A stretch of 64,000 nt of DNA from contig DASWYF010000020.1 in assembly GCA_036405135.1 (NCBI GenBank), positions 1-64,000 of the forward strand. The letters are read 5' to 3'. Both the position numbers and the translations under genes were made by a program. This DNA is from Verrucomicrobiia bacterium (GTDB taxonomy: Bacteria > Verrucomicrobiota > Verrucomicrobiia > Limisphaerales > JAEYXS01). Numbering within the stretch: the first letter of the stretch is position 1; every line of letters starts with the position of its first letter. Shown one piece after another: positions 33,616-42,681 of this stretch. The notes beneath the pieces were generated by a model. The model was not told where the DNA came from and ran no database searches. It was given only the letters and a program-made list of their open reading frames with translations.

Positions 33616-35034
33616 CTACTCGCCCGTCTCAGCATCATCTTTGCCGGAAACGCCGTATTCGTTCAGTTTGTTGCGCAGAGTACGGATGCTGATGTCGAGC
33701 TTGCGGGCGGCGTGGGTGCGATTGCCTTCGCTGGCTTCCAAGACGCGCAAAATATGTTGCTTCTCGATCTCGGCGAGCGTGGGTAGCTCACCGCTAGCGT
33801 TCGGAACTGCGGCTGTCATGGCGGATGAACCGCTGCTGGAGGTTGGCGGCAGTTCGTTGATGGCGGCACCGGAGAAGCCAAGATGCTCTGGGCGAAGTGG
33901 TTCATTGTCTTCACACAGGATGACGGCGCGTTCGATGACGTTCTGCAATTCACGGACGTTGCCCGGCCAATCGTGAGCGGTCAGTGCAGTCTGGCACGCG
34001 GCTGAAATACCGGCGGCGCGGCTGCCGTGCTTGCGGTTGAAGCGGTGCAAAAATTGTTCAGCGAGGAAATGGACGTCTTCACGGCGTTCACGCAAAGGCG
34101 GCACGGCGATGGGCACGACGTTCAGGCGGAAGTAAAGGTCCTGCCGAAATTCTTTACGCTCCACGCTTTCTTCCAAGTGACGGTTCGAGGTGGCGAGCAC
34201 GCGGACATCCACTTTCACGGTGCGATTACCGCCGACGCGTTCCAGTTCACGCTCTTGGAGGACGCGCAGGAGCTTGGCCTGCACTTGCGGCGAGATCTCG
34301 CTGATCTCATCGAGCAAGATGGTACCGGTATGGGCCAGCTCGAAGCGGCCTTCGCGCTTGGTCATGGCTCCGGTGAAGGCGCCCTTTTCGTGGCCGAAGA
34401 ATTCGCTCTCGATCAAATTATCCGGGATGGCAGCGCAGTTCACCTTGATGAAAGGGGCATTCGCACGCGGGCTTTCACGGTAGATGGCGCGGGCAACGAG
34501 TTCCTTGCCGGTGCCGCTTTCGCCACGGATCAGCACAGTAGCCTGGGTGCGGGCGACTTTACGGATAAGCTGACGGAGCTGCTCCATAGCCGGGCTGCGA
34601 CCGAGCAGTTCGTAACCCGTATCCTCGTCCTCTTCATGGCTGAGATACTGATTCACCCGGACGAGACGGCTGAAATCATCCGCTTTTTTGAGGATGAACT
34701 CGATCTGATCCCAGGAGAAAGGCTTGATGAGGTAATCGAACGCGCCATCCCGCATGCAGCTCACGGCGGATTCCACCGAGCCGAAACCGGTCATGATGAC
34801 GACGAGCGGTTTCTGGGCGCGGGTCTGGATCTCACGCAAGAAATCGGTGCCTTCACCATCGGGCAGGCGGACGTCGGAGAAGATGAGGTCGAAGTTATCT
34901 TTCGCCAGCAATTCCTTCGCGGCGGCGATGGTGCCTACGGCGGCGACATCATAACGGCGCTGGCGGAGTTGTTGCTCCAGATTCTTGCGGACGATCAGAT
35001 CGTCCTCCAGCACGATGATTTTCTCGACGGGCAT
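33616..35034 (-). CDS. Sigma-54-dependent response regulator (NtrC/FlrC-like)
   Basis: This 472-residue protein has a receiver (KIIVLEDDLIVRKNL; Asp in IFSDVRLPDGEG; Lys in YLIKPFSW), an AAA+ domain with Walker A GESGTGKE (about 170), GAFTGA sigma-54 contact loop (about 220) and Walker B GTILLDEIS, and a C-terminal Fis-type helix-turn-helix (NRTHAARKLDISIRTLRNKL). It activates RNA polymerase with sigma-54. It lies 15 bases after the FlgN-like gene in an operon with cheX. A role in middle flagellar gene control, as for FlrC/FlbD, is plausible from context but not proven. Confidence 0.9.
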   Translation of the reverse strand: MPVEKIIVLEDDLIVRKNLEQQLRQRRYDVAAVGTIAAAKELLAKDNFDLIFSDVRLPDGEGTDFLREIQTRAQKPLVVIMTGFGSVESAVSCMRDGAFDYLIKPFSWDQIEFILKKADDFSRLVRVNQYLSHEEDEDTGYELLGRSPAMEQLRQLIRKVARTQATVLIRGESGTGKELVARAIYRESPRANAPFIKVNCAAIPDNLIESEFFGHEKGAFTGAMTKREGRFELAHTGTILLDEISEISPQVQAKLLRVLQERELERVGGNRTVKVDVRVLATSNRHLEESVERKEFRQDLYFRLNVVPIAVPPLRERREDVHFLAEQFLHRFNRKHGSRAAGISAACQTALTAHDWPGNVRELQNVIERAVILCEDNEPLRPEHLGFSGAAINELPPTSSSGSSAMTAAVPNASGELPTLAEIEKQHILRVLEASEGNRTHAARKLDISIRTLRNKLNEYGVSGKDDAETGE

Positions 35035-35049
35035 CGAGTGCTATTACTA

Positions 35050-35454
35050 TCAGACGGATTGGCGGCGGTAAAGTTCCGCGACAAAATGGGGTTTCTGGCG
35101 GGCAGCGGGCGGCACATGGCGGGCGGGAACAAGTCCGCGGCGCAAAAGGGCCTGCTCATTCTCGCGATCCAGCACCAGCACACGCATGATGATATCCTGC
35201 AATTGACGGACCATCTGCGCTGTCTCCGGCGGCAGGGGCTGGCCGGGAGCCATGCCTTGACGCGTAGCGCGGAGGCTTTGCAACGCGGCATCCAGGCGCG
35301 CGAGCAACTGTTTGCGCTGCTGGGCGACCTCGAAAGAGGACGAATTCTCCGTCTGCTTCAAAGCGCTGTTCTCGCGCTCGGTCAGCGCAAGGATCTCTTT
35401 GCACAAGGCCTGTTGCTCTTGGAGAACGGACTGGGTGGCGTCAGATGATTTCAT
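35050..35454 (-). CDS. FlgN-like flagellar chaperone (putative)
   Basis: From ATG 35454 (overlapping the TPR gene stop by 4 bases) the product is 134 residues. It is nearly all helical with two long heptad-like segments (QEQQALCKEILALTERENSA and AQQRKQLLARLDAALQSLRA), then VRQLQDIIMRVLVLDRENEQ. This is the pattern of FlgN-type chaperones, which guard hook-associated proteins FlgK and FlgL. The longer frame to 35532 is less likely. The call rests on pattern and neighbours. Confidence 0.6.
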   Translation of the reverse strand: MKSSDATQSVLQEQQALCKEILALTERENSALKQTENSSSFEVAQQRKQLLARLDAALQSLRATRQGMAPGQPLPPETAQMVRQLQDIIMRVLVLDRENEQALLRRGLVPARHVPPAARQKPHFVAELYRRQSV

Positions 35455-36824
35455 TGGGTGACTGGAGAGGTGGCCGTGGCCGAGATATTCGTGGTGATGC
35501 TGGCGGCGCGCAGAGTGGAATTGGTGGACCACTTGATCTGCCCGAGGCGCCAGCGTGACATATCCACCACCAGGTTCACTGCCGGGGTGGCGTTCGTACC
35601 CAAGGCGGTGGAGACATCCAAAACTTTTTGATAAGCATTCGCCGCGCGCGCGGATTGCTCCAGCTTTTCATTGGCCAGACCGATCTGATAGAAGAGCGGC
35701 GCCTGCCAAACAGGAGACGAATCCAACTCCGTCAAACGCGAATAAATCTCCAAGGCGTTGAGGTAATCGCCATTCTTGTAGAGCTGGTTGCCGATCTCAT
35801 TGCCGGTGCGTTGCTGCCAGTAGCGCCAGAGCTCGGGTTGCGCCCCGGCTTGCGATTGCTGGCCTGAGAGCAAGGTCATCACCTGTGTGGTGGCCTCGTT
35901 GTTGCGGCCCAGTCGGCGCAGTGTGTCGGCCAGAAGGAAGCGGATCTCGGCGATGTCAGCAGATTCAGGGTAACTTTCGAGGAAGAGATTCGCCTGGGCG
36001 ACGGTCTCTTCGTTGCGCTGCAAGGCGGAGAGCGTGCGGATGAGTTTGCCGGCGATCTGCGGTTTGTTCAGGGATTCATCCTGAAGTTTGAGCAGACGCT
36101 TAAAGAAATCGGCCGCTTCCTGATAGCTTCCCCGGAGATAATAAGTATCGGCGATCTCCGTCTGGGCGCGCAAGACCAAGTATTGATAGTGCTGGAGATT
36201 GTCCTGCTTCAAATTCAGCGCCATGCTCATCACGGCGTAAAACTTGCCCAAGGCCATATTTGGAGCGCCCATCTGCCGGTAAATCAGGCCTTGGCGGAGA
36301 TAAATCTCCGGGCCGACGGGATCATCCGGGAACATCGCCAGAAATTGGGCGTAGACCTGTTGGGCACGGACGAGGTTCTGACTTTCCTCGGCGATCAACC
36401 CCAATTCGATAAGGGCATCCCTTTTTAAACTGATAGGGGCCAGGCTTTGCGCCAGCTTCCCCAACACCTGCTCCGCCTGCTGCCAGTCTTTTTCCTGCCG
36501 CAGATTGCGCCCCAGATTCAACTGCGTTTCGTATTCTTCCGTCGGATTCAGTCTGGGCTGGGCTGAGGCATGAAGGTTGGCGGAAACGGGGAGATCCGCG
36601 ACGAGCTTGGCATCAGTCGTTTTCGCCGCGACGTTCATGACGGCTGCGGGTGGCGCAAGAGCGGCCGGTTTGGGTTCGGCATGATTCTCCGAATGGTGGG
36701 GTTTGGGCGCCTCTTCACCTACGGCGATTCCGACGGATGCTGACAGGCATATCACGCAAAGCATGGCGGGAAGCCTCCAGAGGCTTCTGCTGACAGAGCG
36801 CGATGGCACGGTCTCATTCATCAC
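35451..36824 (-). CDS. Exported TPR-repeat protein
   Basis: This 457-residue protein has a signal peptide (SLWRLPAMLCVICLSASVGI, cleavage near VGEEA), a His/Ala/Pro-rich linker (about 40-90), then repeated helix pairs typical of TPR (ETQLNLGRNLRQEKDWQQAE, ALIELGLIAEESQNLVRAQQ, VYAQFLAMFPDDPVGPEIYL and others). It is probably a periplasmic scaffold. Its start overlaps the stop of the preceding small secreted gene by 4 bases. The partner is unknown; flagellar or envelope assembly is a guess from the operon. Confidence 0.8.
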   Translation of the reverse strand: MMNETVPSRSVSRSLWRLPAMLCVICLSASVGIAVGEEAPKPHHSENHAEPKPAALAPPAAVMNVAAKTTDAKLVADLPVSANLHASAQPRLNPTEEYETQLNLGRNLRQEKDWQQAEQVLGKLAQSLAPISLKRDALIELGLIAEESQNLVRAQQVYAQFLAMFPDDPVGPEIYLRQGLIYRQMGAPNMALGKFYAVMSMALNLKQDNLQHYQYLVLRAQTEIADTYYLRGSYQEAADFFKRLLKLQDESLNKPQIAGKLIRTLSALQRNEETVAQANLFLESYPESADIAEIRFLLADTLRRLGRNNEATTQVMTLLSGQQSQAGAQPELWRYWQQRTGNEIGNQLYKNGDYLNALEIYSRLTELDSSPVWQAPLFYQIGLANEKLEQSARAANAYQKVLDVSTALGTNATPAVNLVVDMSRWRLGQIKWSTNSTLRAASITTNISATATSPVTQ

Positions 36825-37282
36825 TTTTTCTCAAAGGTGGCGGTGCTTGAGGGCACGGTAACGGGCGGTGGCGCAAAACCGACTGGTGCCAGGACGGTTG
36901 TGCTGGCCTGGTTCGTCGCCTTGCGGTCGCGAAAAAACTGCATCAACACCGTCGGTGACATCGCTTGCGCCTCGGGCAATGGCGCGATCATTTGTACATT
37001 GGTTGTCCCTGCGTTTGCGGCGGCATCCGCCGGGAGCACTGGAGAGCTTTCCACGACATTTGTGAGCGTGACTGTCACGAAGTTTGTAACTTCGATGATG
37101 TTGGTCACCGTTACCGGCTCATTCGTCGGCATCACCGAGGTAAGCGGCGGCAACTTGGCGCGTCCAGTTGTGCGCGGTTGAAAACGCAAAGCCGGCGGGC
37201 CTTGGCCGGGCAGATACACCGCCTGGGCTGCCAACACTGCTGACAGGCAGAACAGCATGACCAGGGAGCGGTGCATCATCAT
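36821..37282 (-). CDS. Small secreted protein, unknown
   Basis: The start lies among three consecutive ATGs (37282, 37279, 37276), following GAGAAAG, so MMMHRSLVMLFCLSAVLAAQ is the N-terminus, a clear signal peptide. The mature 130 residues are Pro/Thr/Val-rich with a repeated NVTVT-like pattern (VTNIIEVTNFVTVTLTNVVE) and no recognised domain. The start lies 6 bases after the REC-REC-STAS gene stop and the end overlaps the TPR gene, so all are one transcript. Confidence 0.7.
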   Translation of the reverse strand: MMMHRSLVMLFCLSAVLAAQAVYLPGQGPPALRFQPRTTGRAKLPPLTSVMPTNEPVTVTNIIEVTNFVTVTLTNVVESSPVLPADAAANAGTTNVQMIAPLPEAQAMSPTVLMQFFRDRKATNQASTTVLAPVGFAPPPVTVPSSTATFEKK

Positions 37283-37287
37283 CTTTC

Positions 37288-38433
37288 TCAGGCTGCAGCG
37301 AGTGAGACGTTGTTCAAGGCATTCAATGCGTCCTGATAAGTCGCGACAAACGCCCAGTCCTTCGTCTCCTCGTAGTTGCCGCATTCGTTGCAGACCGCTT
37401 CAGAACCGACGATGCGTTGCTTCAACGAAAGCTCATGGCAAAGCTGCATGGCGGAGAGGCCAAGCCGGATGAGGTTCACATCGGCCGTCTTCAGTGCGCT
37501 CATGTCCAGAACGAGCTTGTCGATGCCGGCATCCACAGCTTCGGAAACCTTGTTGCGCAGATGCAGGGTGATCTCGTTCGCGGCGTTCGGGGTGAAGGTG
37601 CCGGGGAACTTGAGCACGAGCACACCATCCTTCTGTTCGAAGTAACGGTAAGAAGTGTCAAGATTCAGCGCCCGACCGAGCTTGCCCTTCAAGTCATCGA
37701 AATCGATAGGCTTGGTGATGAGTCCGGTGAAGCCGGCCTGCTGGGCGCGAACCTGTTCATCAGAAGCAGTTTTCACGCAGAGACCGAAGACCGGCACACT
37801 CTTGGTCTTGGTGCTGGCACGCAACATCTGGAACAGCGTGAAACCGCCGTTATCAGGCAAGGACAGGCTTACGAGGATCACGTCCGGGTTGTTCTGGCTG
37901 CAAAAGTCGATCGCTTCGCCGGTCTGGGAACGGCCTTGGATATTCCAGGGGATATCGGAAAGACCGCCACGGATCTGGTCGAGAATGGCAGGCTTGTCGT
38001 CCACGATAAGTAGGCTGATGGGATCATCGAAGCGCTTGGCGCGGGCAGCAGTGCCACCCTTGGGCTTCAAATCGATGACACGGCTGGACCGCTCGATCAA
38101 CTGCTCTTCTTTGAAGGGCTTGATAAGATAATCCCGCACGCCCATGCGGGCGATGCGAAGTACGTTCTCACGGCCTGCCTCGGCAGTCAGCATGATGACG
38201 GGGATGTTCTTCAGCTCGGGGCTGGACTTGAGCTTCGCGAGCATCTCCGCGCCGTCCATGATCGGCATGGTGAGGTCGAGGATGATGAGATCAGGCTTCT
38301 CGCGGCTGGCCACGGCCAGACCCTCGACGCCGTTGGAGGCTTCGAAGATATCGCAGTCAAAGGGCTTGAACGCCTTGCCCACGATCAGGCGGATCGTCTT
38401 GCTGTCATCTACGGTGAGGATTTTCGGCTTCAT
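37288..38433 (-). CDS. Two-receiver protein with C-terminal STAS-like domain
   Basis: This 381-residue protein has a first receiver of CheY type (KILTVDDSKTIRLIVGKAF; Asp in LIILDLTMPIMDG; Lys in YLIKPFKEE). The second receiver (ISLLIVDDKPAILDQIRGGL, about 140-255) lacks the usual Asp: the site reads VILVSLSLPDNGG. Residues 265-375 look like a STAS domain (LVLKFPGTFTPNAANEITLH, DKLVLDMSALKTADVNLIRL). It lies 3 bases after cheX, which encodes a CheY-phosphatase type protein, so the first receiver is its likely substrate. Confidence 0.8.
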   Translation of the reverse strand: MKPKILTVDDSKTIRLIVGKAFKPFDCDIFEASNGVEGLAVASREKPDLIILDLTMPIMDGAEMLAKLKSSPELKNIPVIMLTAEAGRENVLRIARMGVRDYLIKPFKEEQLIERSSRVIDLKPKGGTAARAKRFDDPISLLIVDDKPAILDQIRGGLSDIPWNIQGRSQTGEAIDFCSQNNPDVILVSLSLPDNGGFTLFQMLRASTKTKSVPVFGLCVKTASDEQVRAQQAGFTGLITKPIDFDDLKGKLGRALNLDTSYRYFEQKDGVLVLKFPGTFTPNAANEITLHLRNKVSEAVDAGIDKLVLDMSALKTADVNLIRLGLSAMQLCHELSLKQRIVGSEAVCNECGNYEETKDWAFVATYQDALNALNNVSLAAA

Positions 38434-38436
38434 GCT

Positions 38437-38934
38437 TTAGTTTAAACGGGAGGCTTGTTCCGCAGAGGTCACATCTTTCAAAAGAAGCTCCACGACGAGC
38501 TGGTTCTTGTGAGATTGGAAACTGAATACACGGCGCTGGGTGGAGCTGACGGGCTCGATGCTCAAGTGCTGGCCACGCACGATTGAAGGAATGGTGAGCA
38601 CGCAAGGCATGCCGCGATCGGACAGGCGGGACTTGATGTTGCCGACGACCATGTTGGCAAGTTCGCCCATGGCGTCGTTAACCATTTCATCACCATCCAC
38701 CTCGTGCTCTTCAAGTCCTAAAAGTTTGCTGGTCATGCACTTGGCGAAGCTGTTGGTCGAGTAAAGAAACACGACGCCGGTAAGGCGTCCGATAAATCCG
38801 ACGGAGCTGGCCACGTGGGGTTCACCATTCTTGATGGGCGTGTCCTTCGGCTCTGGCGCCACTGGCAGGTTCAGCATGGTGCCAAACACCTCGCTGACCG
38901 CTGTCCCGATGAGTTGCTCGATATCCTCAATCAT
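38437..38934 (-). CDS. cheX: CheX-family chemotaxis phosphatase-like protein
   Basis: This 165-residue protein resembles CheX, which dephosphorylates CheY. It has the motif DAMGELANMVVGNIKSRL (about 87-104), containing the E...N acid/amide pair, plus VASSVGFIGRLTGVVFLYST near the start and a C-terminal beta strand QLVVELLLKD. It is the first gene of the - strand operon and is divergent from the HDOD gene, with a 112-base gap between starts. Confidence 0.85.
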   Translation of the reverse strand: MIEDIEQLIGTAVSEVFGTMLNLPVAPEPKDTPIKNGEPHVASSVGFIGRLTGVVFLYSTNSFAKCMTSKLLGLEEHEVDGDEMVNDAMGELANMVVGNIKSRLSDRGMPCVLTIPSIVRGQHLSIEPVSSTQRRVFSFQSHKNQLVVELLLKDVTSAEQASRLN

Positions 38935-39046
38935 GTCGGTGGAGACATCGGCAGGGAGAGCGAAAGACTTTAGCAGGATTTCTTACCCAAGCATCCGTAC
39001 TTTTCCCCTTAGGTATTTCAGGAAGGGTGCCGATATAGCTTCCGAA

Positions 39047-39961
39047 ATGAGTGCCCAAGTGCTTGCCGCAGCCGCAGCCATCCAGTGCCGTCCGTTGACC
39101 GTCGCCGAGATCGAAAGCCGGCTCGCCGGCTGTGCCCGCCTGCCGTCCCTGCGCAGCATCGACAGCGCGCTCCGCGAACTGCTGAGCGCCGACCAGCGCT
39201 ACACACAGCAAATCTCCGAAGTCATCCGCCGCGATCCGAGTTTGACAGCCCGGTTGTTGCGTTTGGTAAATTCGGTCTATTACGGGCTCACTTCGCCGGT
39301 TAAGAGCATCGAGGAAGCCGTTTTTTATCTGGGTGTGCGGCAGATCCGGCAACTGGCGATGGTGACGCCAGTGATCGAGGATTTTCAGAAGCTGGCAGGC
39401 AAGACGCCGTTTGGATGGCGCAAGTTCTGGCAGCATTGCATCGGCACGGCGATCATCACAGGTGAAGTGACGAACCTCGCGGCCACGACTCAGGATGAGA
39501 TGAGCTATGTGGCGGGTTTGGTTCATGATGTGGGTGTGATCGTGATGTCTTCGGCGTTTCCGGACCATTTCCGCCTGATTTATTGCGGTTCGCAGCCTTT
39601 GCTGGATGACCGGAGGCCCTTGGAGCGGGAGATTCTGGGCATCGACCATGCGGAACTCGGGGCTTTGTATTTGCAACAACACCGGTTGCCTGAGGCGATG
39701 GTGGAGAGCGCGCGTTTTCATCATGAGCCGGAGATGGCGCAGAATTACCAGGTGACCGTAGCGGCGGTGCAGATCGCGGATGGCATCGCGCATGACGCGG
39801 GCCTGGATGTGAGCGAGGCACCGGATCGGGATGCATGGAAGAGATTGAGCGGGTGGCAGATCTTGCTGCCGGATCGTTCGGAGGAAGAGACTTCTCTGGC
39901 GTATGCGCAATTGCAGCGGAGTCAAGAACGGTTGCCGAAGATATTGGAAGGCATTGTCTGA
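39047..39961 (+). CDS. HDOD-domain protein
   Basis: This 304-residue protein is a signalling output domain related to HD-GYP but lacking catalytic residues. It has LREL..ADQRYTQQISEVIR (about 40), DPSLTARLLRLVNSVYYG (about 63-80), VKSIEEAVFYLGVRQIRQLA and YVAGLVHDVGVIVMSSAFPD. ATG 39047 is chosen because the upstream extension has no sensible sequence. Such proteins often regulate motility or c-di-GMP-linked transitions. It faces cheX across a divergent promoter region. Confidence 0.85.
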   Translation: MSAQVLAAAAAIQCRPLTVAEIESRLAGCARLPSLRSIDSALRELLSADQRYTQQISEVIRRDPSLTARLLRLVNSVYYGLTSPVKSIEEAVFYLGVRQIRQLAMVTPVIEDFQKLAGKTPFGWRKFWQHCIGTAIITGEVTNLAATTQDEMSYVAGLVHDVGVIVMSSAFPDHFRLIYCGSQPLLDDRRPLEREILGIDHAELGALYLQQHRLPEAMVESARFHHEPEMAQNYQVTVAAVQIADGIAHDAGLDVSEAPDRDAWKRLSGWQILLPDRSEEETSLAYAQLQRSQERLPKILEGIV

Positions 39962-40100
39962 GGTTTGGTCCGGAGCGGATATTCATCAGCTTCAGATCCT
40001 TGTTTCACCCCTTTATGCCCTTTGAAGAGCGGGACGATTCATGACTTCAAGCGGGCCATTCCGGAGCTTTTGAGGGCTTGAAAAGAGTCAAAATAAGGGC

Positions 40101-40129
40101 TTGCATCCGTGCGGGCCGAAGCATACTCT
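40101..40129 (+). promoter_or_regulatory. Candidate sigma-70 promoter of the rpsP operon
   Basis: TTGCAT, a 17-base spacer and TACTCT lie 78 bases before the rpsP start. The match is moderate. The gap 39962-40206 holds no gene. Confidence 0.4.
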
Positions 40130-40206
40130 CACGCTCCTTTTTGAAAGGGTCTGGTTTGGACTGGACGATGTTTATTGTCTAAAACAGGCCGAAAATAGAG
40201 CAGATT

Positions 40207-40464
40207 ATGGCAGTTACAATTCGCTTAAAGCGTATCGGTGCGAAGAACCACCCGTTCTATCGCGTGGTGGTTGCTGACCAACGCAGCCCGCGTGACGGCA
40301 AGTTCATCGAAGAGATCGGAACTTACAATCCTTCCCAGAAGGAGAACAACGTGACGGTCAAGCTGGATCGTGCAGACTACTGGATCAGCAAGGGTGCGCA
40401 ACCCTCTGACACGGTGGCGAGCTTCCTGCGCAAGGCGCGTCGCGCCACGACCGCTGCGGCCTAA
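40207..40464 (+). CDS. rpsP: 30S ribosomal protein S16
   Basis: This 85-residue protein has the S16 signature [20 protein letters not shown], followed by [20 protein letters not shown]. The C-terminal region is short and Ala/Thr-rich. It heads the conserved rpsP-khpA-trmD-rplS cluster. rimM, which often sits between rpsP and trmD, is absent here. Confidence 0.97.
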   Translation: MAVTIRLKRIGAKNHPFYRVVVADQRSPRDGKFIEEIGTYNPSQKENNVTVKLDRADYWISKGAQPSDTVASFLRKARRATTAAA

Positions 40465-40483
40465 TCCGGTATCGCGATAAGGC

Positions 40484-40732
40484 ATGCAAGCCTTTCTCGA
40501 ATACTTGGTGAAGGGTCTCGTGGATCGACCGGAAGAAGTCACGGTGACTCCGGTCGAGCAAAACGGGGCAACGGTATATGAACTGCGCCTGAACCAGGCC
40601 GATGTCGGCAAGGTCATAGGCAAGCAGGGCTCCACCATCCAGGCCATCCGCGCATTGTTGCAGGTGGGCAGTGCCAAGAAAGGCCTGCGTTGCTCGGTGG
40701 AGATCGTGGAAGATAACAAACGGTCGGAATAA
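40484..40732 (+). CDS. khpA: KH-domain RNA-binding protein KhpA
   Basis: This 82-residue protein has a single KH fold with the GxxG loop in [20 protein letters not shown] (about 42-61). It starts with [20 protein letters not shown], typical of YlqC/KhpA, an RNA chaperone that forms heterodimers with KhpB/Jag. It lies 19 bases after rpsP. Confidence 0.92.
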   Translation: MQAFLEYLVKGLVDRPEEVTVTPVEQNGATVYELRLNQADVGKVIGKQGSTIQAIRALLQVGSAKKGLRCSVEIVEDNKRSE

Positions 40733-40776
40733 ACAGGCCGAAGGTTCCCCAAGTGGAGCCGGTGGTCCGGCAGAGC

Positions 40777-41487
40777 ATGAAAATCGACGTGCTCACTCTG
40801 TTCCCCGCGATGTTCGCGGGGCCGCTCGATGAAAGCATCGTCAAGCGGGCGCGTAGCGCAGGAATCCTTGATTTGAGGATTCATAATTTGCGGGACTACA
40901 CGCATGACCGGCACCGGACGGTGGATGATAAACCGTTCGGAGGTGGACCGGGCATGTTGTTAAAACCCGAACCGATCTTTGAAGCAGTGGAAAGTTTGGC
41001 GACGGAGCAGACCCATGTGGTGCTGCTCACTCCGGCAGGACGGAAGTTCTCGCAGGGAATCGCCAACGAGCTGAAGCAGCATGAGCATGTGTTGTTCATC
41101 TGCGGCAGTTATGAAGGGTTTGATGAACGGGTGCGTGCGACGCTGGCGGATGATGAGTTATCCATCGGTGATTACGTGCTGACGAACGGCGCGCTGCCGG
41201 CGATGGTGATCATCGATACAGTGACGCGCCTTTTGCCCGGTGCTCTCGGTGACGAGGGCAGTGCGGTGGATGAATCCTTCAGCCACGGTTTGCTGGAATG
41301 CCCGCATTATACGCGACCGGCGGAATTCCGGGGAATGAAGGTGCCGGATGTATTGATGTCCGGCAACCATGCGGAGATCGCCAAATGGCGAGCCGAGCAG
41401 GCGCGACTGAGAACGGTCCAGAAAAGACCGGATTTGATAAAATTTAAAACTGTTGGCGGTGAGCCGAAAGCTCCCGCTCAAGACTGA
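40777..41487 (+). CDS. trmD: tRNA (guanine37-N1)-methyltransferase TrmD
   Basis: This 236-residue enzyme from ATG 40777 ([13 protein letters not shown]) methylates G37 of tRNAs with SAM using the trefoil-knot SPOUT fold. Motifs are [46 protein letters not shown] and [20 protein letters not shown]. An upstream in-frame ATG at 40753 gives 8 extra residues that other TrmD proteins lack. The stop is 6 bases before rplS. Confidence 0.95.
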   Translation: MKIDVLTLFPAMFAGPLDESIVKRARSAGILDLRIHNLRDYTHDRHRTVDDKPFGGGPGMLLKPEPIFEAVESLATEQTHVVLLTPAGRKFSQGIANELKQHEHVLFICGSYEGFDERVRATLADDELSIGDYVLTNGALPAMVIIDTVTRLLPGALGDEGSAVDESFSHGLLECPHYTRPAEFRGMKVPDVLMSGNHAEIAKWRAEQARLRTVQKRPDLIKFKTVGGEPKAPAQD

Positions 41488-41493
41488 AGACCT

Positions 41494-41871
41494 ATGAGCC
41501 AAGCGTTGTTTGACAAGATCGAGAAGCAGCAATACCGCAAGGAAGCTGCCAACTTTAACGTCGGTGACTCCGTCCGCGTGCACACCAAAGTCGTCGAAGG
41601 CGACAAGGAACGTATCCAGGTGTTCGCCGGCATCGTGATCGGCAAGCGCGGCCATGGTCTGAACGAGACGTTCACCGTCCGCCGTATCAGCTACGGTGAA
41701 GGTGTGGAGCGTATCTTCCCGATTCACTCCCCGCGTGTGGACAAGATCGAAGTGGAACGCCAAGGCCAAGTCCGCCGCGCCAAGCTCACGTATCTGCGTG
41801 GCCGCTTGGGCAAGGGCGCTATGTCCGTGAAGGAAAAGAAAACGAAAGTGGTGGCCGCTGCCGCCGCTTAA
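41494..41871 (+). CDS. rplS: 50S ribosomal protein L19
   Basis: This 125-residue protein has the L19 motifs [40 protein letters not shown] and [18 protein letters not shown]. The C-terminal 15 residues are Lys/Ala-rich. It ends the rpsP cluster and is followed by a strong terminator. Confidence 0.97.
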   Translation: MSQALFDKIEKQQYRKEAANFNVGDSVRVHTKVVEGDKERIQVFAGIVIGKRGHGLNETFTVRRISYGEGVERIFPIHSPRVDKIEVERQGQVRRAKLTYLRGRLGKGAMSVKEKKTKVVAAAAA

Positions 41872-41893
41872 TTTCTGTTCGACATATGATTTC

Positions 41894-41921
41894 AAAAAGC
41901 GAGGCTTCGGCCTCGCTTTTT
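41894..41921 (+). terminator. Rho-independent terminator after rplS
   Basis: A 12-bp stem AAAAAGCGAGGC/GCCTCGCTTTTT closed by TTCG is followed by more T residues. Classical, 22 bases after the stop. Confidence 0.92.
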
Positions 41922-41967
41922 TGTTTTTTAAGGTTGGCGAAAAAGCAGCTTCACGGCAAAAGGACTC

Positions 41968-42636
41968 GTGGCCAAAAAAGCTGCTTCCAGTTCACCCAAA
42001 CGGTTCGCGTATGAACGCGAATTGCTGGAGCGCGGCTGCACGTTGATCGCCGGTGTAGATGAGGCGGGTCGCGGGCCTCTGGCGGGTCCGGTGGTGGCTG
42101 CCGCAGTGGTCTTTTCCGTGGATCAAATCACGCTGGGGTTACGGGGAGAGTGGAAGGAGCTGAACGATTCCAAGCAGCTTACACAGAAGCAACGGGAACG
42201 GTTCTACGAACTCATCACGACGGAGACGGGCATCCAGTATGCCATTTCCATCGTGGATGTGGAGATGATTGATCGCATCAACATCCTCCAAGCGACACAT
42301 CACGGCATGAACGAGGCGCTCGCGAAGCTCTCCGTGCAAGTGCAGCACGTACTGGTGGATGGATTGAAGGTGAAGTCCCTGCGTTGGCCGCAAACTCCGA
42401 TCGTGAAGGGTGATTCGCTCAGTTACTCCATCGCCGCGGCGAGCGTGCTGGCGAAGGTGACACGTGACCGGATGATGCACGCGTATGATGTGGAGTTTCC
42501 GGGATATGGATTCGCCGCGCACAAAGGTTACGGCACGGAGCAGCATCTGGCAGCGCTCGCGAAACAAGGGCCGTGTGCGATCCATCGGAAGACGTTTGCG
42601 CCAGTGCGGATGGAACAAGGCGAGTTGTTTGGGTGA
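41968..42636 (+). CDS. rnhB: Ribonuclease HII
   Basis: This 222-residue enzyme cleaves RNA in RNA-DNA hybrids and removes single ribonucleotides. The DE acidic motif is in LIAGVDEAGRGPLAGPVVAA (about 27-46), with VDGLKVKSL (Asp about 131) and SIAAASVLAKVTRDRMMHAY near 155. A GTG start at 41968 is used (MAKKAASSSPK). No other start before the conserved GVDEAGRG segment is better. Confidence 0.94.
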   Translation: MAKKAASSSPKRFAYERELLERGCTLIAGVDEAGRGPLAGPVVAAAVVFSVDQITLGLRGEWKELNDSKQLTQKQRERFYELITTETGIQYAISIVDVEMIDRINILQATHHGMNEALAKLSVQVQHVLVDGLKVKSLRWPQTPIVKGDSLSYSIAAASVLAKVTRDRMMHAYDVEFPGYGFAAHKGYGTEQHLAALAKQGPCAIHRKTFAPVRMEQGELFG

Positions 42637-42681
42637 TAGTGGTTAGCGCGGACTGATGTCCGCAGCTACGGTCAAAAAAGC

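Noticed and set aside
38831-39046. N-terminal extension of the HDOD gene back to 38831
   Set aside because: It would overlap cheX and has low-complexity sequence; ATG 39047 begins the conserved part.
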